Shown here: in pieces, positions 18,901 to 29,000 of the stretch
Position numbering within the stretch: the stretch's first letter is position 1
Layout of the letters: each line of letters begins with the position of its first letter
Source of the DNA: Cyclobacteriaceae bacterium
GTDB taxonomy: Bacteria; Bacteroidota; Bacteroidia; Cytophagales; Cyclobacteriaceae
NCBI GenBank assembly: GCA_016786585.1
Contig: JAEUUI010000008.1
Span: 1 to 64,000, forward strand
Reading direction: 5' to 3'
Length of the DNA: 64,000 bases
Program-made: the position numbers and the translations under genes
The notes under the pieces: model-generated
The model's database searches: none
The model's input: the letters and a program-made list of their open reading frames with translations, nothing else
What the model was told of the DNA's origin: nothing

Positions 18901-21900
18901 GATGTGTAAAAACATCAAACAGTGTAACGGTTACGCAGCCTTCAACGCTCACTGCTTTTGCATCTGTAACAAGCAATTACAATGGGGCAAAAATAAGCTG
19001 CCCGGGTGCTAACGATGCAGTCATTACCGCAACAGCGAATGGAGGTAATGGCGGTTATGCATATGTTTTAATAGAAGCTCCTGGAAATACCACTGGAAAT
19101 GCCACGGGTGTTTATACGGGTATTGGCCCTGGAACATACACTGTTAGGGTTACTGATTCGAAGTCGTGTACGGTAGTAACTGTCGCGGTAAATATCACTG
19201 AGCCAACTCCTGTTGATGCAACGGGTGTTGTATCAAGCGTGATTAGCTGTAATGGAGGTAACGATGGTGAAATCAGGATTTCGGCAACAGGCGGAACAGG
19301 AGCTTACACGTTTACGATGACAAGCCCTGCGGGTCCATCGAATGCAACCGGAATATTTTCTGGCTTAACACAGGGTACGTATAATTTCATTGTAAGAGAT
19401 CTCAATAACTGCTCGGATGTAGTGTCGGTCATCCTTACACAGCCAACGGCTGTTACAGCAACGGCTGCGGTAACGAGTAATTACAGTGGAGCTCAGATTA
19501 GCTGTAATGGCGCAAGCGATGGTGTGATTACTGTAACCGCCAGCGGAGGTACAGGTGCGCTTACCTATGTGTTCGATCAGTTCGCGCTTTCAAACATTAC
19601 CGGAAAAAACACCGGAGTGTTTACAGGTGTTCCTGCAGGAACAGGGTATACATTCACGGTAAAAGATGCGAAAAACTGTCCGGTTGGCGGATTCGTAACA
19701 GCACCGATTAACGTAGTTCAACCAACAGCGATCACAGCTTCTGCTGCGATAACGAGCAACTATAATGGTCAACACATTAGCTGCCCGACTGCAACAGACG
19801 GAATTATTACGATAACTGCCAGTGGGGGAACAGGAGCTTTATCCTATCGATTGGATCAGGCCCCCCTTAATGTAACAGGTGCTGCATCCGGAATATTTAC
19901 GGGCGTGGGTGCCGGGTCCTATACTGTAACTGTGCGCGACTTGAACAGCTGCTTTGTTGTAACGGTACCGATAACGGTAGTTCCTCCAACGGCAGTCGCA
20001 GCAAGTGCTGCTGTGACAAGTAATTATAATGGCCGTCAGATTAGCTGTAACGGAGCGAGTGATGGACGAATTGCGATAACCGCAAGCGGAGGTGTTTCGC
20101 CATACACGTATGTTCTTAACGAAATCCCTGCTAACGTAAGCGGAGCCGCTTCCGGAATATTTACCGGCTTACCGGCCGGAACCTATACGGTTAATGTTAA
20201 AGATGCCAATAACTGTACCGTGGTTACACTTCCGGTAACGTTAAGCGCACCGACTGCCGTTTCGGGTACAAGTGCAGTAACAAGTAACTATAATGGTGCG
20301 CAGATAAAATGCGTTGGTTCGAGTGATGGTATTATTCGCGTAACCGGTTCCGGTGGCACTGCACCATATACATTCATTTCGATAGAAGTTCCTGGAAATG
20401 TTACGGGCGCTACTACCGGTATCTTTACAGGCTTACCGGCCGGCAGCTATACGTTTACGGTACGGGATGTTAATAACTGTACGTTTGTGACGCCTGCTGT
20501 AGTTATCAGTCCACCAACAGCGGTTACTGCATCGGCAGCTGTGACCAGCAACTACCATGGATCCCAGATCAGTTGCAACGGAGCTTCCGATGGTGTAATC
20601 ACGGTTACGGCTTCGGGCGGAACGGGCATCCTGAATTATGTATTTAATGAGATCCCTGGCAATACAACCGGTTCTACTTCGGGTGTGTTCTCTGGAATCC
20701 CTGCTGGTGGTCCCTATACATTTACGGTCACGGATGCCAATGGCTGTCCTGTGACAACTGTAAATGTTAGCATCGCACAACCGACTGTGATTACTGCTTC
20801 AGCAGCTATCACAAGTAATTATAATGGTCAGCATATTTCCTGTCCTACTGCAACAGATGGTGTTATCACCGTAACGGCCAGTGGGGGAACAGGAGTATAT
20901 ACATACAGACTTGATCAGGCACCGTTAAATACGTCCGGTAATTCAACCGGAATCTATTCGAACGTTGGTGCCGGAACATATACCGTAACAGTTCGTGATG
21001 AAAACAGCTGTTTCGTGATTACGGCTTCTGTAACAGTAGTACCTCCGACACCGGTAACGGCAACAGCTGCTGTAACCAGCAACTATAATGGTCAGCAAAT
21101 CAGTTGCAACGGATTAAGTGACGGTCGAATTACCGTTACAGCCGGAGGTGGAGTAGGAGGATATAGCTACGTGTTAAGCCCGGCTATCAATGCAACAGGT
21201 GCAGCAACGGGTGTATTCACAGGACTTCCTGCCGGAACATATACGGTAACCGTTCGCGATGCAAACAACTGCCCGGTTACGACATCACCGATTACTATTA
21301 CACAACCCGGTGTACTCGGAGCAACGGCAGCTGTAACGTCAAATTACAACGGTCAGCAGATTAGCTGTAATGGTGCAAGTGATGGCCAGATCACAATAAC
21401 CGTTTCCGGAGGTACAGGTCCGTTTACCTACACATCTGTGGAGGTTCCGGGTAATGTTACGGGTGCAAGCTCAGGTATCTTTACCGGATTACCGGCCGGC
21501 AACTACACTTTCAACGTAAGGGATGTTAATACTTGTGCTACATCAACCGCACAAGTCACTATCTCTCAACCAAGCTTAATGGTCGCTACACTGGCGGTAA
21601 GCAAACATTATAATGGAAGGGATGTTAGCTGTAACGGAGCAAGCGATGGAGAGTTAACCGTAAGCGTTTCGACTCCGGGTACCGGAACAATGACATACAC
21701 GATTGATCAAATCCCATTAAATGCTTCAGGAAGATTCTCAGGAGTATTTACTGGTGTTCCTGCTGGTGTGTATACGGTTACAATAAAGGATGCAAATAAC
21801 TGTACAATTGTTACCAACGCTGCAACAATAAATGCCACACCGGCAATTGTCGCTAATTCAGCAGTTACGAAGAATGTTAGCTGCTTCGGTGAAGCAAACG

Positions 21901-24800
21901 GCATTGTCACGGTAACGGCTTCCGGCGGAACGGGTGCGTTAGACTATATGCTGATTGAGGATGCTAGCAATTTAACCGGAAAGACCTCAGGCGTGTTTAC
22001 CGGTTTGAGAGCGGGAAGTTATCGCGTTCGTGTAACGGACATTAACACATGTTTCGTGACAACGACAGCGGTTACTGTTACGCAACCTGCAAACCTGACA
22101 ATTACAATTGCTAAATCTTCTCCGTATAATGGTTTTGATTTGAGTTGTGCAGGAGCTTCCGATGGCGAAATCCATGTTACCGCAACAGCAGGCGGCACAG
22201 GACCTTACACATATGTGCTTGATGGATTCCCGGGGAACACCACAGGAGCGACATCGGGCAGCTTTACGGGATTGAGCGCTGGTTTGTACACCATTACGGT
22301 AACTGACGCTAATTCCGGAGATCCGTTCGGGCCATGTTCAAAACAATCGTTGCCCGTGTTCATTAACGATCCGGTGCCATTGGGTGTGAACCTGGTCGGC
22401 TTTGATAAGCAGATTTGTATTGGCGATGATCCTTCGGTTATTGCGCAAATTGCAAATCCGGTAGGGGGTATTGGTATCTATACGTATCAGTGGCAGGATT
22501 CAATTGTTGGGGGCGCATTTGCTAACATCGGTGGCGCGACAAGTGCTACGTTTGATCCTCCAGCAGTAGCGCAGACTACTTATTATCGCAGATTGCTTTC
22601 TTCGGGTTCATGTACCACGTTGATATCAACTCCGGTAGAAGTTAAGGTGAATCCATTGCCGGAAATTGATAACATCACTGCACCGCAGTACATCTGCGAG
22701 AATCAGGCAATGATTGTGTTCTATGATTTTGCACCAGGTCAGTCGCCATTCTATTTCAGCTATACGCAGGAAACGCTTAATCAGAGTGGTACTGTGATCG
22801 CGACAAAAACGGTTACCAATGAATTGTCGGGCGACAGCAAGCCGGTGATTCAATCACCATTTACAGATGATGTCAGGATTACAGTAACCGGCTTGAAAGA
22901 CTTCAACGGTTGCGTGGCTAATCCTGCTTTGTTCCCGGCTCCCGTGTTTGTGGAAGTGCTGAAAACAAGCGCTGCGTTCACGGCAACAGCGGCTACACTG
23001 TGTAGTGGAAGTCCGTTTGATGTTAACTGGAATGCGAATCCGGAGGTGGAGTATACGTTCAAGTGGCCCGAAGGACCGGATGCAGTATTTGGTCCTGGCT
23101 TAACCGGTGCACAAACTGACTCCCGTGTTCTGCATTCACAAAACCCGACTGGTACGCAAACCTTGCCAATCATTTTAACGGCAGCCAACACATTGCACCT
23201 GACTAACCCGGCTGCGCCTGATTGTGGTATTGCAACGCATCTCGAGAATATTAAGATATTCCCTACTATCATTCCGAATATCGTAGTTCCGATTGATACA
23301 GTATGTAGTGGTACGCCATTGTCGATCACCAATAGCACACAAGGTGGAGCTACACATACTTGGACAGTCACGCGTGTATCAGATGGCGCAGTGCAACCGG
23401 CTCCTCTCACCCGAACCGGTACATTGCATAATTCCGAAACGTTTACGATACATAATCAGACAGCTAATAATCCTGAGCAGTATGAGATACTTTATGAAAT
23501 TCAAAATTCAGCTGCTAATGGAAGCTGTCAGCGAGACACTACGGTAACGGTTGTTGTTTATCGCGAAGGTATCGCTCATATAGGAACGCCTAAGGATCCG
23601 TTAACCCCGATTCCGTTGTGGACAGCTCCGAGTGATGATATTACGTTCCAGAATGCAACGGTGCCGCTGGATGCTGCTGATTTTGAGTACACATGGGTAT
23701 TCAATAATAATAATCCAAGTACACCAGCCGATACTGTGATAAGCGCTGCTGGTTCAGAAACCTATACGTTCCTAAATCCGGGTGTTGGTAAACGAGCCAT
23801 ACTCATCGTGGTTAACCGCGATGCACTTGCGGCTGGATTGCCGAATGGTTGCGCTACTCGGGATGAGTTTGTGTTTACAATCAATGTACCTCCATTAACG
23901 GCATTGTTTGACGCAACACCGGTGGCGGCATGTTTACCTACCGTGATTAATGTAACAAACCAGTCGACCGGTGATTTCGTAAGCACCTGGAGAGTTGTCA
24001 ATCAGACGAACAACGAAATCTATTTCTCCCAGGAGTTCGAGCCGAACTTCCCGATAACATCACCTGGTAGATATACGATTACGCTCACAGTCAAGAATCC
24101 ATTCAACGCAACCGATGAAGAAGAAGCGCCTGCGAAAGTGGTAGATGTTTATGCTAACCCGGTAGCGGCATTCATTACAAGTCCGTTGGAAAAAGTATTT
24201 GTGCCGGATCAAGAACTGCGTACGGATAACGGTAGTGCGTCACCGCTCGATCCGTTGACCAGCACGCGTTTCCCGGTTCAATACCGCTGGTACTTTGGCG
24301 ATGGATCGGATACTGTCAGAACAGATCCATCGAATCCGGCCCCAGTTTATGGTGACATTGGTCATAGTCCGACCCACAAGTTTGATACGGAAGGAAGTTA
24401 TCAAATAGCACTCATTGCCATCAACGATCATGGAAATGGTGTTGAGTGTCGCGATTCGGCATTCCAGATGATCCAGGCAAGAGCTTCAGGTACTTCAAAA
24501 GTTCCGAATGCCTTTACACCAAATCCCGGCGGACCGAGTGGTGGTGTGGTGAATGAAGACGGTACAACAATTAATGATGTATTCCTGCCGATTACGAAAG
24601 GTGTGAAGGAGTTTCAGATGCAGATATTCGACCGTTGGGGGAATCTGGTGTTCCAGAGTACGCAGCAGAACAAAGGTTGGGACGGTTATGATCGAAATGG
24701 CAACCTGATGCCGGCCGGGGTATACGTCTATAAACTTGTCTTGCGAATGGCGAATGATCAGCGAACGACTCAGGTGGGAGATGTGACACTAATACGATAG
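12933..24800 (+). CDS. giant T9SS-secreted adhesin with SprB repeats and gliding-motility C-terminal domain
   Basis: A 3955-aa protein. A signal peptide (about 1-27, ending SVLAQ) leads into a PKD-like module with FEWGDGTPTT. Serial Ig/PKD-like modules run from about 150 to 1745; several open with a Cys-containing strand such as DICSGTATTL, NLCPNSTYTY or TLCAGGTIQL. Residues 1749-3149 hold 16 SprB-type repeats of about 88 residues, and more Ig/PKD-like modules follow. Residues 3856-3955 are the CHU_C / gliding-motility-associated C-terminal domain: KVPNAFTPNPGG, NDVFLPITKGVKEFQMQIFD, RWGNLVF, GWDGYDRNG, GVYVYKL. That domain marks type B T9SS cargo, exported and fixed or released at the surface with a PorP/SprF partner, which is encoded 8 bp downstream. 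By analogy with SprB of Flavobacterium it may be a motility or attachment adhesin, but orthology is not claimed. Confidence 0.93.
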   Translation: MRIKHYVYVSLLAIIALATSYQSVLAQCASLPPVSSISSTKTPNKLCSPVTADLTYSVTFAFAMPAVIGPQLLFEWGDGTPTTIINLTAGSTTYSFTRTHVFPTASDCEYQVRMYVRTNGVPCASTIQFQRIASWRTDAFNQGNVQLISSTQGTAIHQVCEGVPVSAVFNDQTAYNCNANYPVNYTPGGPFVETPNEQQRWQQIVYNTPIAGTKIPNVSVNGVPVTGAGGADIIANYQDPRGVFVMTTPVVVNDARRRPTLTITAPGGFGAGFPTVGQEFEVTIRYWNFCNPYDNPAVAGPPADLINGDNAPVEQVALIRIIDSPDPPVVADRDICSGTATTLTVSSPLGAGFTYRWWSNSTLTTQVAVGTTFTPTNLQAPVGQRTHFWVTVESTASGTCRSDATEVRLIRRAALTAPSPISGPLNLCPNSTYTYSVGSSPTDIVITDATADPDVNLPTQYIWTVPAGWTINSGNGTNTINVTTGAAAAGNVTVTRQYTSAPNCAATATSQAVTVRAQPTANITPNPATLCAGGTIQLNGNPSLPASGGGFNPTISSHTWSGSTGILDADNVQQPNVLTSATAGAYPLTYVVTADYGSGVFCASAPVNRTVNISANPGTATVGANQNLCFVAGPLTSNPLGGNTPAAGTGTWTKVTGPGTVTFNPNANTPNATATVSLNGVYVLRWTISNPPCTSQADITVDFGTDPGPQNAGADAAFCGLTGSLPGTGAVTPGVGSIVWTQVAGPVGGTTVFGTPNAFNTTTSANVLGTYTYRMTVTSGTCASRTDDILVTYNNPATVQNVADFTTCVDGTLLAPIALSGTFGGGASNAHWERVTGTGTFTSNGTSVGANDASSPATDSYTPTAADFSSGSVQVRLVSNDPAGPCPSVLDNVTITFDRRPATADGGSNFSVCGSTAALTAVAATNGGTGTWTGPVGVTFTPSANSPTATANNLAVGANNLTWTVTSALGVCGSTNEVIVVTRNAVPVNNNQTQQRCVDVPGGSTAVVALTELQALNDAITGIVGSTNRTVTFYEDAARTDLYDATETLSNGAIAYTRVTRTDVSPACTTDGTVTFTINARPGVTAQNPEFCEDLPVGSNTKAGINLTSFNNAIKNGVAANTVAWFTNAARTIPVATPTSVTANNNTRFYARVTNTTTTCTDTTSLKVKLNPIPSPNPIIGANEVCADPTTAILYQLLTNKPGYTYTWSIPEPPFDIRLGGASTDDLVLLSFPVVVDPAQNISVVETSDKGCVGSANVFAIRVNSSPPTINISGPSAVCENESGVVFSVPALANTTYAWTVPTGASIISGQGTNSITVNFGIIGGLVSVTPSTQTTTGGCAGNPDDHSVAINPRPTLNAISNTVCSDAVAGITLAGTGATSFDITNVAIPAGITPSSRALANGVAANAIFNDVFTNTTGGSLVVQYTIVPVSALGCKGASRVVNLTVQPEPVLDPGLVDEICSSTEDVNIVLKVAVGSFPADQYDITAVNVPAGVTPVAGNPTTTGNGFTATVLTDDRWQNLTAGPLVVEYMIRPRNSSTGCLGDPAIPVRVTVNPEPQVAAASQTICSGDSPTLTLTTSPLIAGSTFAWTVKSVTGLITGTANGTGATITNVLVNNGVTAGTVTYEVRATGSAGVGGCLGPPTDVTITVNPAPLTNNVDQIVCSTSPGGNTFIQNLISLQPSINSDGTLTFSWHTSQADALANTNAMSVATASAFPLANGIPVFVRVSNGTCARIQAVTYTVNPSPSVTAAITSNYNGAQLSCNTSSNGIITVTPPTNGTAPYLYSIDGGSSFFTSTTFNGLSASGNPYVVRVRDARGCTADSPPLNFVAPPALTATIAITSNFNGRNIRCPGDNNGQITVTPSGGTGAKTFSILELPGNATGATTGVFTGLTAGTYTVVVKDVNNCQFTTTSVTLVDPPAITATAVLTNPVVCNGQSNGVITVTASGGTLVGPTYTYTISPGGTSNSTGVFSGLAANTYTVNVTDGNGCVKTSNSVTVTQPSTLTAFASVTSNYNGAKISCPGANDAVITATANGGNGGYAYVLIEAPGNTTGNATGVYTGIGPGTYTVRVTDSKSCTVVTVAVNITEPTPVDATGVVSSVISCNGGNDGEIRISATGGTGAYTFTMTSPAGPSNATGIFSGLTQGTYNFIVRDLNNCSDVVSVILTQPTAVTATAAVTSNYSGAQISCNGASDGVITVTASGGTGALTYVFDQFALSNITGKNTGVFTGVPAGTGYTFTVKDAKNCPVGGFVTAPINVVQPTAITASAAITSNYNGQHISCPTATDGIITITASGGTGALSYRLDQAPLNVTGAASGIFTGVGAGSYTVTVRDLNSCFVVTVPITVVPPTAVAASAAVTSNYNGRQISCNGASDGRIAITASGGVSPYTYVLNEIPANVSGAASGIFTGLPAGTYTVNVKDANNCTVVTLPVTLSAPTAVSGTSAVTSNYNGAQIKCVGSSDGIIRVTGSGGTAPYTFISIEVPGNVTGATTGIFTGLPAGSYTFTVRDVNNCTFVTPAVVISPPTAVTASAAVTSNYHGSQISCNGASDGVITVTASGGTGILNYVFNEIPGNTTGSTSGVFSGIPAGGPYTFTVTDANGCPVTTVNVSIAQPTVITASAAITSNYNGQHISCPTATDGVITVTASGGTGVYTYRLDQAPLNTSGNSTGIYSNVGAGTYTVTVRDENSCFVITASVTVVPPTPVTATAAVTSNYNGQQISCNGLSDGRITVTAGGGVGGYSYVLSPAINATGAATGVFTGLPAGTYTVTVRDANNCPVTTSPITITQPGVLGATAAVTSNYNGQQISCNGASDGQITITVSGGTGPFTYTSVEVPGNVTGASSGIFTGLPAGNYTFNVRDVNTCATSTAQVTISQPSLMVATLAVSKHYNGRDVSCNGASDGELTVSVSTPGTGTMTYTIDQIPLNASGRFSGVFTGVPAGVYTVTIKDANNCTIVTNAATINATPAIVANSAVTKNVSCFGEANGIVTVTASGGTGALDYMLIEDASNLTGKTSGVFTGLRAGSYRVRVTDINTCFVTTTAVTVTQPANLTITIAKSSPYNGFDLSCAGASDGEIHVTATAGGTGPYTYVLDGFPGNTTGATSGSFTGLSAGLYTITVTDANSGDPFGPCSKQSLPVFINDPVPLGVNLVGFDKQICIGDDPSVIAQIANPVGGIGIYTYQWQDSIVGGAFANIGGATSATFDPPAVAQTTYYRRLLSSGSCTTLISTPVEVKVNPLPEIDNITAPQYICENQAMIVFYDFAPGQSPFYFSYTQETLNQSGTVIATKTVTNELSGDSKPVIQSPFTDDVRITVTGLKDFNGCVANPALFPAPVFVEVLKTSAAFTATAATLCSGSPFDVNWNANPEVEYTFKWPEGPDAVFGPGLTGAQTDSRVLHSQNPTGTQTLPIILTAANTLHLTNPAAPDCGIATHLENIKIFPTIIPNIVVPIDTVCSGTPLSITNSTQGGATHTWTVTRVSDGAVQPAPLTRTGTLHNSETFTIHNQTANNPEQYEILYEIQNSAANGSCQRDTTVTVVVYREGIAHIGTPKDPLTPIPLWTAPSDDITFQNATVPLDAADFEYTWVFNNNNPSTPADTVISAAGSETYTFLNPGVGKRAILIVVNRDALAAGLPNGCATRDEFVFTINVPPLTALFDATPVAACLPTVINVTNQSTGDFVSTWRVVNQTNNEIYFSQEFEPNFPITSPGRYTITLTVKNPFNATDEEEAPAKVVDVYANPVAAFITSPLEKVFVPDQELRTDNGSASPLDPLTSTRFPVQYRWYFGDGSDTVRTDPSNPAPVYGDIGHSPTHKFDTEGSYQIALIAINDHGNGVECRDSAFQMIQARASGTSKVPNAFTPNPGGPSGGVVNEDGTTINDVFLPITKGVKEFQMQIFDRWGNLVFQSTQQNKGWDGYDRNGNLMPAGVYVYKLVLRMANDQRTTQVGDVTLIR
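18177..22379 (+). repeat. 16 tandem SprB-type repeats inside the giant adhesin
   Basis: Encodes residues 1749-3149 as 16 consecutive units averaging 88 residues. The unit pattern is TAAVTSNYNGxxISCNGASDG, then (I)TVTASGGTG, then YT(Y/F), then TGxFTGLPAGTYTVTVxDxN, then C, then (T/V)xxPTA. Units 3, 5 and 15 lack the TSNYNG segment and are shorter. Each unit typically carries two cysteines, one in SC(N/P) and one after the DxN motif, which could pair. Confidence 0.9.
19452..21578 (+). repeat. two copies of a four-unit SprB block (higher-order duplication)
   Basis: Repeat units 6-9 (19452-20522, 357 codons) and 10-13 (20523-21578, 352 codons) match one-to-one. Units 6 and 10 share YVF plus a longer AGT/GGPYTFTV loop; 7 and 11 share SNYNGQHISCPTATDG and RLDQAPLN; 8 and 12 share SDGRI and YVL; 9 and 13 share EVPGNVTGA. 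This points to duplication of the whole block, not only of single units. Confidence 0.75.
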
Positions 24801-24808
24801 GGCAGCTT

Positions 24809-25852
24809 ATGAGAAGATTTCTAGTACTCGGTGTTTTGGTAATGGTTGCAAGTGTTGGGTTCGCCCAGGACTTTCAGTTCTCGCAGTATTATCAGGCACC
24901 ATTATATCTGAATCCAGGCTTTACCGGGATTACTCAGCAACAGCGCGTGTCGTTCAACCACCGTGTTCAGTGGCCAAATCTGCCGAAGGCATTTGCTACG
25001 TATGCGGCTTCGTATGATATTTTTGTTGATGAATTGCGAAGCGGTTTTGGTGTACAGCTTACGGCTGATAAAATGGGTACAGCAGGTTGGCAAACAACTA
25101 ACATTAATTTACTGTATTCATTTAAAGTAAAGCTCACCGAGAAGCTGGTATTTTCTCCCGGACTTGTTTTTGGCTATGGAACAAATGGTATCGACCGAAG
25201 TAAACTCCGTTTCGGAGACGGTTTAAATTCACCGAACGAGGATGTTTATTATTCAAACGACCCTGCAGAAGGAAGACTTGGACGGCAGAATTATTTTGAT
25301 GTCGGAACCGGTTTTTTGTTTTACAGCAGAAATATCTGGTTAGGTGCAGCTTTTCATCACCTGAATAAGCCAAACATATCTGTAATGGGCAACGAAAGCC
25401 GCCTTCCGATGAAAACGACTATCCATGGTGGTATGCGACTGAGTCTGAATGGCGGGATTAAGTCAAAAGGTGCCCGAATGTCATATTTAACGCCATCGTT
25501 CATCTATCGCATACAAGGCCCGGCATTCTCACAACTTGATCTGGGTGTTAATTATCACATCGATCCGGTGTCAATTGGGGTTTGGTATCGCGGTAAGCCA
25601 TTCCAGAAGTCGGTTATTAATTCACCCACACAGGATGCGATCATCCTCGCACTCGGGATGTACTTTAAGAATTTTACCATCGGCTATAGCTACGACTTTA
25701 CAGTATCTGAGCTTGGTACGTCATCGGGTGGTGCGCACGAAATTTCTTTGATATATGAATTTTCATCCAAGCCGGCTGGCCGGAACGTGAAGAAGAAGTA
25801 CAAGCTTATCCCTTGCCCGACTTTCAACAGCAAGGAAGGATTCTGGAACTAG
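24809..25852 (+). CDS. type IX secretion system membrane protein, PorP/SprF family
   Basis: A 347-aa protein. The signal peptide (about 1-19, ending GFAQ) is followed by the PorP/SprF hallmark FSQYYQAPLYLNPGFTG. Beta-barrel-like strands include VSFNHRVQWPNLPKAFATYA, SGFGVQLTADKMGTAG and GYSYDFTVSELGTSSGGAHE. It is an outer-membrane protein. Family members are required for surface delivery or anchoring of the type B CTD protein encoded immediately upstream, as SprF is for SprB. The 8-bp spacing to the adhesin gene indicates an operon, and a terminator follows. Confidence 0.93.
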   Translation: MRRFLVLGVLVMVASVGFAQDFQFSQYYQAPLYLNPGFTGITQQQRVSFNHRVQWPNLPKAFATYAASYDIFVDELRSGFGVQLTADKMGTAGWQTTNINLLYSFKVKLTEKLVFSPGLVFGYGTNGIDRSKLRFGDGLNSPNEDVYYSNDPAEGRLGRQNYFDVGTGFLFYSRNIWLGAAFHHLNKPNISVMGNESRLPMKTTIHGGMRLSLNGGIKSKGARMSYLTPSFIYRIQGPAFSQLDLGVNYHIDPVSIGVWYRGKPFQKSVINSPTQDAIILALGMYFKNFTIGYSYDFTVSELGTSSGGAHEISLIYEFSSKPAGRNVKKKYKLIPCPTFNSKEGFWN

Positions 25853-25873
25853 GAACCGTAATCAGACACTATC

Positions 25874-25900
25874 AAAAGCCCTGCACTGCAGGGCTTTTTT
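25874..25900 (+). terminator. intrinsic terminator after first adhesin-PorP cassette
   Basis: AAAAGCCCTG (25874-25883) pairs with CAGGGCTTTT (25889-25898) across a 5-nt loop, ending in a run of T. It lies 22 bases after the PorP/SprF stop and separates the two cassettes. Confidence 0.85.
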
Positions 25901-26055
25901 ATTTCATCGTCCGGTAATGTGATTCGTTTCGATATATCTCATCCTGCCGATAAAACGAGATTCCTGACGGAAAAGACGGTTTCCTTTTGTTTTCAAGAGC
26001 TATTAATTGCGTCAAAATAGTACAGGCTTTAGTCGGACTTTGAACCGGTTAAAGA

Positions 26056-29000
26056 ATGATCCCCCGTTGCAGGTTATTTTTTCTGTTGATTGTATTCATG
26101 CTGGGCGCTACAATAACTGTAAAAGCCCAGTGTAACACATTACGCCCGCAGATTAACATCAGTTTTAATACCGATCAGGATTGCGCGCCAGTAACGGTAA
26201 CGCAATTTACGATCACATACTTTTTTAATGCCTCTCAAAACCCGGCCGACATAGAAATCCGGTACGAATGGAACGATCCGGCCAATACCGTAACCACTGT
26301 TAATCTCGGCTCGGGTTTGGTGGTTGGCAACCTGGGAACTGGTCCGAATAGTTCATACACCGCTAATGCTACCTTTACATACTTTGATAACAATGGTCAA
26401 TGCAGCATCCGGCCAACAGCATCTTTGCTGATTAACGGTGTACTATGCCCGTCATCGCAGGAAACTCAGCTGGCATTTTTCTGGGGAACAGATGAACAGG
26501 CGAATGCCAACGTGGCGATGGCACCTGCAAACTGGGATGTCTGTTATAACAACCCGGTGGTGAATGCGGTATTCAACGATGCATCGGAATTTAATTGCAA
26601 CATCGTAGTTGAACCCGATAACCCGAATCGTTTCGCAAGGCATGTTCAGTTTGTATATGGAACAAATCACAATCCTGCCGCCACGATCAGAAATCTCACA
26701 TTAAACGATGGAGCTGTTGTTGGTCTGACCGATGGTACGGGTAACTTGGTTTCATCCGCTACGCGTGGAACGGGTGGATTGTTAGTCACCGGAGCATACT
26801 TTGGACCGGTTGATGCGATTCCATTCCCGGCCGATGCACCAACGTCATCAACCTTCCCGATGAATGCACCTGCCAATGCAGCCAACCTGATCGGGAACAG
26901 GTTTGAAATAACATTATTCAACTGGAACATCTGTAATCCCTGGAACGGTGACCCGGTTAATCCTAATTATGAAGATGCGGTGATGACTACCGGTTACATC
27001 ATTATCGTTGCTGCGCCTGAACCCGAGTATATCACGGAAGACAGTGGTGGAAATCCTACCAAAGATTTTTGTATCGGAGAGCCGATATTTTTCAATAATG
27101 AAACTCCCAATCAGGGAGCGTATAGTTATACGTATGAGTTTTACGATGACGCAGCGGGAACAATTCTGCTTACTACCAGCAACCAGGCTAATCCGACATT
27201 CTCGTATTCAACGGGTGGCACAAAACTAATCCGGCTCATCGCCTCAAACCCCACAGCCCAGGGTAGTTGTGTCGAGGAGTTTACAGACATCGTCAACATC
27301 ACCCCATCGGTCCAGGCGGTTATCGGGCTTACGGATTTTAGTAACAATCCGATCACAGGAGTTTTTTGCCAGGAAGCAATCGCTCCCTTCACCAACTTTG
27401 AGGTAAGATTTACCGATTTGTCGACCGGAACCATCACTGCCAACACGCAATGGCAGTGGCAATTCTTTGATCAGAATAACGTGATGATCGCACAGTTTCC
27501 GGCTGTTGGCTTTTCATCAATTCAACTTGGTCCATTCGATCGGATATTCACCACGCCCGGAGTTTATCGCGCTACGCTTACAATTCGCGATAATGTTACG
27601 GGTTGCGCCAGTACAGATGAAGTCGAAATCGAAGTATTGAACAAACCTGCTCCTGAATTTACATTCAGTACGGTATGCGAAGGTTCGCCAACGTCTTTTC
27701 AGGATGCATCTACGCTAACCGCGATCAATGGTCAACAAATCATCCTTTGGGAATGGGATATGGATTATGACGGAGTAACCTTTAATGCCGATGGTTCGCT
27801 CACGAATCAACAAACGTTCGACTACATCTTCCCGGCTGCCGGCATCTACGATGTTGCATTGCGCGTTACCACTGACGGGGGAGGGTGTTCATCCATGATT
27901 GTTCACTTGGTTACAGTCGATGCCATTCCAAACGCAGTGTTTACATCCAGTACAACATCCGGTTGCAGCGTGCTATCGGTTACATTCACGAATAATTCCA
28001 TTGCGGGCCAGCCGGCTGTTATTGATCAATACGTTTGGGAAGTGGACGAGGGTAGTGGCTTTGTGGTTGATTCCATACAACGCCCCACCGATCCAGGGTT
28101 TGGTAACATCTATACCCGTGAATTCGAAAATTTTGGATCAGTAAACAGGGTTTTCAATGTCAGGCTGCGTGTTGTAACCCAAAATGGCTGTGAGTTTACA
28201 TCGCCTGCGCAAACTATCACGGTGTTTCCGGGTCCGCGGTCCGGATTTGTGGCGGCTAACTATTCTCCGTTTAACAACAACTGCTCGCCTCAAACCGTAA
28301 ACTTTGTGGTCGATAATCAAACTCAAAGCTTAAATCCGTCTGACTACCGCTGGATCATAACTGATGCATCGGGCACACTGGCTGATCAGAGTACCGGCAC
28401 TACACCGAATTTCAGTTTTCAATTTATTAACAGCACGCAGGCTATTCGCGACTATAACTTAACGCTCCGGACAACCCTGCCTACCCTTTGCGCGCGTGAT
28501 TCAGTTAAAATAATCCGGATAAGCCCGGTTCCAATTTCGAATTTTACCGTGGACACGTTATTGTTCGACTGTAACGTCATGAACATGCGCTTCGAAGCGC
28601 AGCAAAAAGGGCTTGTAGAATATGCCTGGACGATTAAGGTCAACGGTGTTACGTTGTTTAGTCAGATCGGTGCGCAGGATTTTCTCACATACAATTTTAA
28701 TCGCGCAGCTGCACAGCAGGATGTTGAGGTGGAATTACAAACTACCAATGGGTTTAATTGTGTTAGTTCGGTAACGACTGAAACGTTTACGGTTCCTCCG
28801 GATGATAATATTTCTATTTCGTTTACTGCAACACCTTTGGTGCAAACGCTGCCAAATTCGGTTGTTACGATTACCAATAATACAACCCCCGGCCCATGGA
28901 CACAGGAATGGGACTTTGGTGATGGCACAACCTTTACCGGGGCAAACCCCGGAAATCACGACTATGGAACATACGGTGAATTTACAATCACGTTGACAGT

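Noticed and set aside
18212-18976. 254-aa minus-strand ORF opposite the SprB repeats
   Set aside because: Lies wholly antisense to the adhesin; its Val/Thr/Pro-rich sequence is the shadow of biased codons in the Thr/Gly/Val-rich repeats. Other antisense ORFs at 22850-23410 and 15551-15877 are rejected for the same reason.
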